Assembly (NCBI GenBank): GCA_030705675.1
Contig: JAUZPZ010000003.1
Coordinates: forward strand, 1 to 36,862
Direction: 5' to 3'
DNA length: 36,862 nucleotides
Origin: Bacillota bacterium
Lineage (GTDB): Bacteria > Bacillota > Clostridia > RUG12999
The notes under the pieces: model-generated
What the model was told of the DNA's origin: nothing
The model's database searches: none
Seen by the model: the letters and a program-made list of their open reading frames with translations, nothing else
Part shown: one piece after another, positions 8,879-16,893 of the stretch
Numbering within the stretch: position 1 is the stretch's first letter
Layout of the letters: every line of letters begins with the position of its first letter
Translations under genes and position numbers: made by a program

Positions 8879-9673
8879 ATGGATTTTGAATTTAAAGACA
8901 GATACGACATTAACGATTTTTTAAAGATAACCTCTATTTTGCGCGGAGAAGGCGGCTGCCCTTGGGACAGGGAGCAGACTGCCGACTCGCTGAAAAAATA
9001 TGTTTTAGAGGAAGCTTATGAGGTAATAGACGCCTGTGACGCCGGTGGCATGAAGCTTGCGGACGAACTGGGCGACCTGCTTTTGCAGATCACAATGCTT
9101 TCACAAATAGGAACTGAAGAAGGCTCTTTTTGTTTTGATGATGTATGTGATATGATTTCAAAAAAAATGATTCTTCGCCATCCCCATGTTTTTGGTAACG
9201 TAAAGGCGGAAACAAGCGAAAAAGTTTTGGATAACTGGGAAAAAATAAAACGCAAAGAGCGTGATATTTCAACAGTGACCGACTCCATGTGCGACGTAAC
9301 AAAAGGTATGCCCGCAATGCTCCGCGCTTATAAAATTCAGCATAAAGCGTCAAAAGTCGGTTTTGACTGGGACACAGTTTCGCCATGCATTGACAAAGTA
9401 CATGAAGAAGCAGATGAAGTGCGCGGTGCAATAGCAAAAGGCGACCCTAAAGAAATTCAAAACGAAATAGGCGACTTGATTTTTGCAGTCGTGAATGTGG
9501 CGCGTTTTCAGGGGGTAAATCCTGAGCTTGCAGCAGGAATGAGCAATGAAAAATTCGTAAAACGTTTTGCTTATATTGAGAAGAAGGCAAAATCTCTGGG
9601 TAAAAAGCTTGAAGATATGACCCTTAAAGAAATGGACAAGCTATGGGATGAAGCAAAGTCAATTGGAATATGA
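8879..9673 (+). CDS. mazG: Nucleoside triphosphate pyrophosphohydrolase MazG
   Basis: GGCPWDREQTADSLKKYVLEEAYEVIDA...ELGDLLLQ. Confidence 0.96.
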   Translation: MDFEFKDRYDINDFLKITSILRGEGGCPWDREQTADSLKKYVLEEAYEVIDACDAGGMKLADELGDLLLQITMLSQIGTEEGSFCFDDVCDMISKKMILRHPHVFGNVKAETSEKVLDNWEKIKRKERDISTVTDSMCDVTKGMPAMLRAYKIQHKASKVGFDWDTVSPCIDKVHEEADEVRGAIAKGDPKEIQNEIGDLIFAVVNVARFQGVNPELAAGMSNEKFVKRFAYIEKKAKSLGKKLEDMTLKEMDKLWDEAKSIGI

Positions 9674-9871
9674 ATAAACCGTTTTCCATTTTTTTACACA
9701 AATTACCATTAAATATACATGATGAACCGTAAACCCCCTTTATAACAGGCTTTTCTTTTAATTTTTTTTATTTTTTAATAAAAAAAGAAGGAAATATTTA
9801 TATTATGTAGAATTGTTATTTTATATAATTGATATTATTACACACACATCGATAAAAAGGAGAATTACACA

Positions 9872-10150
9872 ATGAACAAAACGGATTTAATTTCAGGTAT
9901 CGCAGAAAGATCGGGCCTTACAAAAAAAGATTCTGAAAAGGCTCTTGAAGCATTTATAACAACTGTTCAAGAAGGTCTTATTGCAGGCAACAAGATTTCC
10001 CTTGCAGGGTTTGGCACATTCGAGGTTAAGCAAAGAGCAGCAAGAAAGGGCGTTAATCCTCAGACAAAGAAACCTATCACAATTGAGGCTACAAAGGCTC
10101 CTTCTTTCAAAATAAGCAAAACTTTAAAGGACATGGTTGCAGGAAAGTAA
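9872..10150 (+). CDS. hup: HU-family DNA-binding protein
   Basis: MNKTDLISGIAERSGLTKKDSEKALEAF...GFGTFEVKQRAARKGVNPQTKKPI. Confidence 0.97.
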   Translation: MNKTDLISGIAERSGLTKKDSEKALEAFITTVQEGLIAGNKISLAGFGTFEVKQRAARKGVNPQTKKPITIEATKAPSFKISKTLKDMVAGK

Positions 10151-10220
10151 TATTGTTCCTTATGCCTGAGGGTTTTTACACTCCCAGGCATTTAATTTCT
10201 ACCTGTTTGGAGGTGGGCGT

Positions 10221-10466
10221 ATGAGAATTGATAAATATTTAAAAGTTTCCCGTCTTATTAAACGCCGCACGGTGGCAAATGATGCTTGCGGCGGAGACAG
10301 GGTGCTTATTAACGGCAAGGCCGCAAAACCGGGCGACCGTGTAAAAATCGGAGATATTATCACCCTGCGGTTTGGCAGCAATACTCTGAATGTAGAGGTA
10401 CTCTCTATAGATGACCACGTTTCTAAAGATGGCGCGAAAGAGATGTACCGCGCGGTCATAGATTGA
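10221..10466 (+). CDS. S4-domain RNA-binding protein (RqcP/YabO-like)
   Basis: MRIDKYLKVSRLIKRRTVANDAC...GRVLINGKAAKPGDRVKIGD-type S4 domain; YabO context after mazG/HU. Confidence 0.9.
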   Translation: MRIDKYLKVSRLIKRRTVANDACGGDRVLINGKAAKPGDRVKIGDIITLRFGSNTLNVEVLSIDDHVSKDGAKEMYRAVID

Positions 10467-10493
10467 CTTTTAGACACAAAAATTATACTATTA

Positions 10494-10546
10494 GAAAACG
10501 AGCTAAGGTTTCAGTTTTAACAGCTGAAGTCTTAGCTCGTTTTTAT
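10494..10546. terminator. Strong intrinsic terminator between rqcP-like and AI-2E transporter genes
   Basis: AAAACGAGCTAAG-GTTTCAG-ttttaaca-GCTGAAGT-CTTAGCTCGTTTTT hairpin with T-run; A-run on the other side makes it likely bidirectional. Confidence 0.85.
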
Positions 10547-10603
10547 GTGTAATTCTTAGGGGTACGGCATCCACAGCCCCTCCCCCTTTGTAATATTTTT
10601 TTA

Positions 10604-11716
10604 TTATGTCTTTCTTATACTGCTGCAATCGGCTTTTCCGTTATCTAAATAATCATCAATAATCATTTTACATGCCGCGCTGAGCGGAACCCCTATTATC
10701 ATGCCGACAAATCCGAACAAGTCGCCAAACACGATTACCGAAACCAGCACAAGCAGAGGCCGTATTCCCGTGGAACTGCTAACCACCTTAGGCTGAATGA
10801 AATATCCGTCTATGGCGTAAAGCACAGCAAGGAAGATCAGGACAGACATCACTTTCCAAAGACCGCCGGCAATAAGACTTATCAGCACGACTACAATTGT
10901 AGACAATATCGGTCCAAAAAAAGGCACCATGTTTCCTATCGCCGTGAGCAGTCCCAGCAATACCGAATAGGGCACTTTCATTACCGACAATCCTATTGAG
11001 GTAATTACCCCCACTACAATGGCGTCCGCCGCAAGCCCGGCAAAGTATGAGTAGAAAAGTGTAATTATCCGCTTAATATACACGGTTACAAATTCAAATC
11101 TTCCCCTAAAGATCGCCTGGCGCACTCTTTTCATGTAATTCATTATACTTATTCTGTCTAAAATTATATAAATTGAAATAACTACGCTTACAAACACCGA
11201 GATAAACGAGTTCGCTATTCCGCTTATCACTGAGATATATTTATTTATCTGCGCCATGTTAAAATATTCCGAGATTTTTGAATTTACAATATCAACGGAA
11301 TTAAAGTTTGACAAATATTTGTTGTGTGAAATATATTCATCCACAACCGCAAAATAACGAGGCGCGTTATTTATCAATTCCTCAATATTACGGTAAAGCT
11401 TCGGAATGAGGTACCTTATTCCAAATCCTATTAAAAGGAAAATTATCAGATACAGGAACAAAGTCGCTATCGGCCTCGCGTTTTTATTTATAAATCTCAC
11501 GTTTACGCGGGATACCAACTGTTCCAGCTTATATGCGGGGCGGTACAGAAAAAACGCTATTACCGCGCCGAGAATGCATGGGAAAAGTACGCTGATAATC
11601 ATATTAAACAGCGAGCTTACATCATGAAAATTATTTATAAGCTTATATATCAGAATAAGCGCCGTACCCGCAAAGATAAATTTTATCCAGTTGCTTTCAA
11701 CCTTTTTCATCCACAC
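10604..11716 (-). CDS. AI-2E family transporter
   Basis: Multi-TM; ISLIAGGLWKVMSVLIFLAVLYAIDGYFIQPKVVSSSTGIRPLLVLVSVIVFGDLFGFVGMIIGVPLSA. Confidence 0.9.
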   Translation of the reverse strand: MWMKKVESNWIKFIFAGTALILIYKLINNFHDVSSLFNMIISVLFPCILGAVIAFFLYRPAYKLEQLVSRVNVRFINKNARPIATLFLYLIIFLLIGFGIRYLIPKLYRNIEELINNAPRYFAVVDEYISHNKYLSNFNSVDIVNSKISEYFNMAQINKYISVISGIANSFISVFVSVVISIYIILDRISIMNYMKRVRQAIFRGRFEFVTVYIKRIITLFYSYFAGLAADAIVVGVITSIGLSVMKVPYSVLLGLLTAIGNMVPFFGPILSTIVVVLISLIAGGLWKVMSVLIFLAVLYAIDGYFIQPKVVSSSTGIRPLLVLVSVIVFGDLFGFVGMIIGVPLSAACKMIIDDYLDNGKADCSSIRKT

Positions 11717-11733
11717 ACCTCCGCTTCGGATAA

Positions 11734-13221
11734 TTATGCCATTTTTGCTATTGTTTTAAATTTCTCATAAGCGTCTTCCCAGTCTTTTCTATCCTGCGGT
11801 TCGTAAATACTTACTGGGAAAGAGTCTTTAATTATTTTACGCGCGCTGTTAAGGTTTTCAATTTTGCCAAGTGCCATAAACTGAACTATAGCATTGCCGG
11901 TGCTTGTTGCCTCAACAGGACCCGCAACCACCGTGCGGCCGCTTGCGTTCGCCGCAAACTGGCACACCATTTTATCCTTTATTCCGCCGCCCACCATATG
12001 AATTGTATTAATTTTTCTGCCAAGAGTTTCTTCCATACCGTCAACGCTCATTGCGATTTTAAGTGCGAGGCTCTGCGCTGCACAGCGTATTACATCACCG
12101 GCGGTTTCCGGTACTGTCTGACCGGTCCTTTTGCAGAATTCCCTAATCTTCTTAGGCATATTTCCGGGTGTGCCAAAATCCGAATAATCAGGGTCAATAA
12201 GGCTTTCAAACGGCTTTGCCGTCCATGCCTGCTTTTCAAGATCATCAAACGAATAGTTTTTGCCTTCCCTCTGCCACTGCCTGCGGCTTTCCTGAATAAT
12301 CCACAGACCCATTATATTGCGAAGAAACCTGATCTTACCCTCTACTCCACCTTCATTTGTAAAGTTAAATTTCATTGAAGTTTCATTGATTATCGGCTTA
12401 TCGTTCTCAACGCCAAGCAGTGCCCAAGTACCGCTTGAAATATAAACATAATCGTCGCCCTCTGTAACCGGAACGCTTGCAACCGCCGAGGCTGTATCAT
12501 GCGCGCCTACGGCAATTACCGGCACTTTCGGACAGCCAAGCTCCTCGCATATCTCATCCGACAGATTTCCTATAACGGTTCCGGGCATTACTATTTCACC
12601 AAAAATCTTTTTCGGAATGCCGAATTTCTCCATAAGCTCATAGCTCCACTCCTTTGTTCCGGGGTCAAGAAGCTGGGTTGTAGAAGCCATTGTATATTCA
12701 TTTTTCATTACGCCGGTAAGGAAATAGTTGAAAATATCAGGTGCAAAAAGAACTTTTTCCGCCGCTTCTATCGTCGGATCCTTTTCTTCAATAGACGCCA
12801 TCATCTGGTAAAGGCTGTTAAAGGGTACAAACTGTATGCCGGTTTTCTCATAAATATAGTTTTTTCCGGCAATTCCACATGCTTTTTGTATCATGCCCTC
12901 TGTGCGCTTATCACGATAATGGTAAGGGTTGCCAAGCATTTTGCCGTTTTTGTCAAACAGACCATAATCAACGCCCCAGGTGTCTATGCCGATAGCCTTA
13001 ATATCGTCATGACCTCCGTTTACACATTTCAGTATACCCTGCTTAATCTCAAAAAACAATCTCAAAAAGTCCCAATACATACTGCCGTTTACAATAACGG
13101 GGTCATTGGAAAATCTATGTATTTCCTCCATTGATATTTTTTCGCCGTCAAATTCAAAAAGCATTCCTCTGCCACTTGACGCGCCAAAATCAAATGCTAA
13201 AACTTTTGTTTTTTCAGCCAT
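11734..13221 (-). CDS. rhaB: Rhamnulokinase
   Basis: FGGY kinase; DFGASSGRGMLFEFDG, GIDTWGVDYGL, YVYISSGTWALLGVE, HMVGGGIKD. Confidence 0.92.
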   Translation of the reverse strand: MAEKTKVLAFDFGASSGRGMLFEFDGEKISMEEIHRFSNDPVIVNGSMYWDFLRLFFEIKQGILKCVNGGHDDIKAIGIDTWGVDYGLFDKNGKMLGNPYHYRDKRTEGMIQKACGIAGKNYIYEKTGIQFVPFNSLYQMMASIEEKDPTIEAAEKVLFAPDIFNYFLTGVMKNEYTMASTTQLLDPGTKEWSYELMEKFGIPKKIFGEIVMPGTVIGNLSDEICEELGCPKVPVIAVGAHDTASAVASVPVTEGDDYVYISSGTWALLGVENDKPIINETSMKFNFTNEGGVEGKIRFLRNIMGLWIIQESRRQWQREGKNYSFDDLEKQAWTAKPFESLIDPDYSDFGTPGNMPKKIREFCKRTGQTVPETAGDVIRCAAQSLALKIAMSVDGMEETLGRKINTIHMVGGGIKDKMVCQFAANASGRTVVAGPVEATSTGNAIVQFMALGKIENLNSARKIIKDSFPVSIYEPQDRKDWEDAYEKFKTIAKMA

Positions 13222-13382
13222 TTTTATCCCTCCGCGTACAATTTTTATAATATTGTTATTATACTACAAAATATTCCTCTTAGTCAAGTAATATTTTCAA
13301 TATCTATCCTGCACTTCCTCCTTTTTCATGCATAAATAGTATCAAAAGTATCTTTCCTGAATTGTACGCATTGCCGGCAACA

Positions 13383-13418
13383 AAAAAACCGCGTAGAGAA
13401 CTAATCTCTATGCGGTTA
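13383..13418 (-). terminator. Intrinsic terminator for the UPF0126 gene (minus strand)
   Basis: On the minus strand: AACCGCATAGAGA-ttagt-TCTCTACGCGGTTTTTTT. Confidence 0.8.
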
Positions 13419-13482
13419 AAAATGATAACAAACCTATTTCCGGGGGTTTTTAAAGGGGGGTTACTCCCTTTTGTGAGTTTGC

Positions 13483-13602
13483 GCGTGTTTTGCGGGCTTT
13501 GCTCGTGAAACACGCTCCTTGCAAGGGCTGCGGCGGTGAGCCGCCTGCGAATGTAAGCCCTTGTTCGAAAGAAAAGTGGTAGCGAGGCGTGCTTTTCTTT
13601 CG
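13483..13602. repeat. Cluster of three consecutive stem-loops
   Basis: GCGTGTTT/AAACACGC (13483-13515); CAAGGGCT/AGCCCTTG with inner GCGGC/GCCGC (13522-13563); CGAAAGAAAAG/CTTTTCTTTCG (13566-13602). Confidence 0.8.
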
Positions 13603-13611
13603 GAGCTTCCT

Positions 13612-14265
13612 CTATGCAGTTTCTTCTTGCTGTATTCTTTCGGCTTCCACCCTCGCCCTGGGTAAATTCCACTTAAAGTGGGCGGACATTATCCTTACCG
13701 CCACTACTACCGCCGCGCCGCTGACCATGGCAATATTCCTGCCGAATATATTCCATGTCGCAACGCACACCAGCGCTCCTATTACAGAAGCACACGCGTA
13801 GATGTGCTTTTTAAAAATATAGGGCATATCTCCGGCAAGCACATCCCTAAGCACTCCGCCGCCCACTCCCGTTATCACTCCGACAAAGATAAGCAAAAAT
13901 ACTCCGTATGTGCCATGTTCGATGCAAGTCTGTATACCTACCACCGTAAATATTCCCAGCCCCACAGAGTCCATAATCAACACAAAACGCTCGTAGAGAC
14001 GCTGGTTCTTCATAAAAACACGCCTCATTTCCGGTATAAACATTATAGCCGCTATAACCGCCGAGACAGCGGCATACATAGGGTCCCTGAATATTACCGG
14101 GGGAACCATTCCTATAATAATATCCCTTATTACCCCGCCGCCGACTGCCGTGACTATTCCAAGCGTTATCACGCCGAATATATCCATCTGTTTTTTCAAA
14201 CCCGTCATCGCCCCGGAAACCGCAAACGCAACTGTGCCTATCATCGCAAAAATAAAAGTAACCAA
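13612..14265 (-). CDS. TRIC cation channel / UPF0126 family membrane protein (candidate glycine transporter)
   Basis: MVTFIFAMIGTVAFAVSGAMTGLKKQMDIFGVITLGIVTAVGGGVIRDIIIG...GVITGVGGGVLRDVLAG, the duplicated GGGxxRD repeat of UPF0126. TTG start with GGGGAG RBS. Confidence 0.93.
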   Translation of the reverse strand: MVTFIFAMIGTVAFAVSGAMTGLKKQMDIFGVITLGIVTAVGGGVIRDIIIGMVPPVIFRDPMYAAVSAVIAAIMFIPEMRRVFMKNQRLYERFVLIMDSVGLGIFTVVGIQTCIEHGTYGVFLLIFVGVITGVGGGVLRDVLAGDMPYIFKKHIYACASVIGALVCVATWNIFGRNIAMVSGAAVVVAVRIMSAHFKWNLPRARVEAERIQQEETA

Positions 14266-14302
14266 AATAGACCACTCCCCGTAAAATCATTTTATGAAAA
14301 GT

Positions 14303-14452
14303 TCTCTGTCTTGGTTACCTGAAAGATTCTCCGCATAGCTTGCGAATTGCTTCGTCGGTGCATAAATATGCTTTCCAGAGTTTCGTCGGAATCCAGTCCT
14401 TTTACCTGAGAGTTTCGCCCCTTCGGTGACTTAAAAAAGTTCTCTCCCGAAT
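14303..14452 (-). ncRNA. Tandem (two-aptamer) glycine riboswitch
   Basis: Minus strand: GGGAGAGaacttttttaagtCACCGAAGGGGCGAAACTCTCAGGTAAAAGGACTGGATTCCGACGAAACTCTGGAAAG...GCACCGACGAAGCAATTCGCAAGCT...GGAGAATCTTTCAGGTAACCAAGACAGAG. Both aptamers have the conserved CACCGA and CTCAGGT/TTCAGGT segments. Confidence 0.95.
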
Positions 14453-14584
14453 TCTTCATCCGATTATTTTATTTTTTCCGCCGCCATCTGTGCTTTTATA
14501 GATGGCACGATAAATGTACTTATGTATATATTATCACAAAAGCGTCTGTAATTCAAGACTTTCACACAAAATAATTTCTTATTT

Positions 14585-14896
14585 CTACACAAAATAAAAA
14601 ATTATTTCTACTGCAAACGCCGCCGCACATGCCGTCATTGCAACAGTAAGAAGGGAACGTTCAAAATAAGCCAATACCACAGCAACCGCGAAAGCCACTC
14701 CGGTGCTTAAAGCCGTGCACCTGCTGCCGCTGAATATCCAAGGTATTGTCATGGCGCTTAAAACCGCATACGGAATATATTCAAAAAATTTTTGCAGAAA
14801 AGGTGATTTTACTCTTTTTCTGAATAGGGTAAAAGGCACCATCCTTATAAAATATGTAACGACCGCCATTACGAGTATGTATAAAAATATTTTCAT
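14585..14896 (-). CDS. azlD: AzlD-family branched-chain amino acid transport subunit
   Basis: Small 4-TM protein, VTYFIRMVPFTLFRKR...YIPYAVLSAMTIPWI; next to AzlC. Confidence 0.9.
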   Translation of the reverse strand: MKIFLYILVMAVVTYFIRMVPFTLFRKRVKSPFLQKFFEYIPYAVLSAMTIPWIFSGSRCTALSTGVAFAVAVVLAYFERSLLTVAMTACAAAFAVEIIFYFV

Positions 14897-15615
14897 TTAT
14901 CCTGCCGCCTCCTTACAGAAATAAACGCCATTATCACCGACGCCACAAGCGACGATATTATCACGGAAAACCCAAAACCTATCCCTGACAAAAGCGGGAT
15001 AAAATGTATCGCCGTGCTAATCGCCGCCGCAATAAGCACCGCAAAGGCTATTTCACGGCTCTTTTTCATGGCAGGAACGACAATGGCTATAAACATTCCG
15101 TATATGGCAAGTCCCAACGCCGCATATATTGCCGGAGGAAGCAGCTTTCCCATAACCGAGCCTATAAGAGTTCCGGCGGCCCAGCCTATGTAGGGTACAA
15201 TTATAAGCCCGTACATATATGCAGTATTTATATCCCCTGCTCTTGACGAGGCGACCCCAAAAATTTCGTCGGTAATAAACGCCCCCAAAAACATTCTGTG
15301 TGGGGTTGTAAAATTAACATCTGCTTTCTGAGAAAGGGATATTCCCATAAGCGAATACCGCATATTTATAACAAGCTGTGTCAAGGCTATTTCTATAAGC
15401 GTTCCACCCGAGGCAATCACGGAAATGCCCGCGACTTGTCCCGCCGAAGTTAAATTCGTCATTGAAATAAGCAGTGAGCTTATAACAGAAAGTCCACTGC
15501 CTACCGCCATTATACCAATGCTTATCGAAACCGAAAGATAGCCAAGTCCTATGGGAATCCCGTCTTTAAATCCCTTTAAAAATTCCTTCTTTTCCATATC
15601 TTTTACAATCACCAC
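14893..15615 (-). CDS. azlC: AzlC-family branched-chain amino acid transporter
   Basis: FLKGFKDGIPIGLGYLSVSISIGIMAVGSGLS...SAGQVAG...YSLMGISLSQK; overlaps azlD start. Confidence 0.92.
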   Translation of the reverse strand: MVIVKDMEKKEFLKGFKDGIPIGLGYLSVSISIGIMAVGSGLSVISSLLISMTNLTSAGQVAGISVIASGGTLIEIALTQLVINMRYSLMGISLSQKADVNFTTPHRMFLGAFITDEIFGVASSRAGDINTAYMYGLIIVPYIGWAAGTLIGSVMGKLLPPAIYAALGLAIYGMFIAIVVPAMKKSREIAFAVLIAAAISTAIHFIPLLSGIGFGFSVIISSLVASVIMAFISVRRRQDK

Positions 15616-15648
15616 AACATATTAATAGTTGCTCATTCTCATATATTT

Positions 15649-16893
15649 TTACGCATGTACAACTTTAGCATTTGCAAGCATAAGTTTTATTCTGTTCTCC
15701 TGGTTTACCTGTGTTGCTCCGGCATCATAATCAATCGCGACAATATTAACGTCGGGATTGCGCTCTTTTATAGGTTTCATCATGCCTTTGCCACATATAT
15801 GGTTAGGCAGGCATCCAAACGGCTGTGTACATATTATATTCTTTACTCCTTCATGGGCAAGCTCTAACATCTCCGCCGTAAGCAGCCAGCCTTCTCCCAT
15901 TTTTGTTCCGAGACCTATATATCCCTTAACAAGCGAAACCGTTTTTTCAAATGGCGTGGGAGGCATGAATTCTCCTGACGACTTCATTATATCTATTATA
16001 TCCCGCTGTTTTTTAAGAAGAAATTTATATGCCGCCTTATAGGCAATACTTTGTATTTTATTTATTCCGTACAGCTTATTGTCATAAATAGGGTTAAAAG
16101 TACAGTACAACATAAAATCAAGCAATCCCGGCACAACCACTTCCGCCCCTTCATTATGGAGAAACTTATCCAAATCATTATTGCCCAGCGGAGAATATTT
16201 TACAAAGATCTCTCCCACAACACCCACTTTGATTTTATCTATTTTTTCCTTTGGAATATCGCTGAACTCCCTGATAATTTCCCTATAATTCTGCTTTATT
16301 TTTCTGTAACTCATGTGAAAGGACACCATTTCATCGGATAAACGGTTCATCCATTTATCCGCCAAAGACTCCGCCTCCCCTTGCTGCAATTCATAAGGTT
16401 TTACCTGATTTACAAGCGACATTAGCAAATCCCCGTAAAGCACGGCGTACATCATTCTGTGTAGCTTTTTTATATCAAGTTGCATTCCCGTATGCTTTTC
16501 TATGCCCGCAATACCGAAAGCAATTACCGGTACATGCCCCAAACCCGCTTTTTTCAATGCTTTGCGCAAAAGCGAAACATAGTTCGACGCGCGACATCCG
16601 CCTCCCGTCTGAAAAAGCATAAGTGCCACTTTATTTACATCATACTTCCCGCTTTGCAATGCGTTTATAAGCTGTCCTATTACAAGAATTGCGGGATAAC
16701 AAGTGTCATTATGAACATATTTCAGTCCGCAGTCGACCACCTGTTTGCCCGACGTATCCAAAACTTCCGTTTTATAGCCGTAATAATTTAAAACACGGGT
16801 AATCATTTTAAAGTGGATAGGGAGCATAGTGGGTATAAGTATAGTGTAATCTTTAGTCATGTCCTTTGTAAAACTAATATAAGTATTATCCAC
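15649..16893 (-). CDS. 2-hydroxyacyl-CoA dehydratase (HgdB/DUF2229-associated) component
   Basis: YKTEVLDTSGKQVVDCGLKYVHNDTCYPAILVIGQLINAL...QTGGGCRASNYVSLLRKAL...CTQPFGCLPNHICGKGMMKPI. GTG start overlaps the upstream stop (TAGTG). Confidence 0.85.
   Translation of the reverse strand: MDNTYISFTKDMTKDYTILIPTMLPIHFKMITRVLNYYGYKTEVLDTSGKQVVDCGLKYVHNDTCYPAILVIGQLINALQSGKYDVNKVALMLFQTGGGCRASNYVSLLRKALKKAGLGHVPVIAFGIAGIEKHTGMQLDIKKLHRMMYAVLYGDLLMSLVNQVKPYELQQGEAESLADKWMNRLSDEMVSFHMSYRKIKQNYREIIREFSDIPKEKIDKIKVGVVGEIFVKYSPLGNNDLDKFLHNEGAEVVVPGLLDFMLYCTFNPIYDNKLYGINKIQSIAYKAAYKFLLKKQRDIIDIMKSSGEFMPPTPFEKTVSLVKGYIGLGTKMGEGWLLTAEMLELAHEGVKNIICTQPFGCLPNHICGKGMMKPIKERNPDVNIVAIDYDAGATQVNQENRIKLMLANAKVVHA

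Noticed and set aside
12499-13134. 211-aa plus-strand ORF opposite rhaB
   Set aside because: Antisense shadow ORF of rhamnulokinase.
13304-13672. 122-aa minus-strand ORF
   Set aside because: Crosses the terminator and the three-hairpin cluster and overlaps the UPF0126 gene; no recognisable domain.
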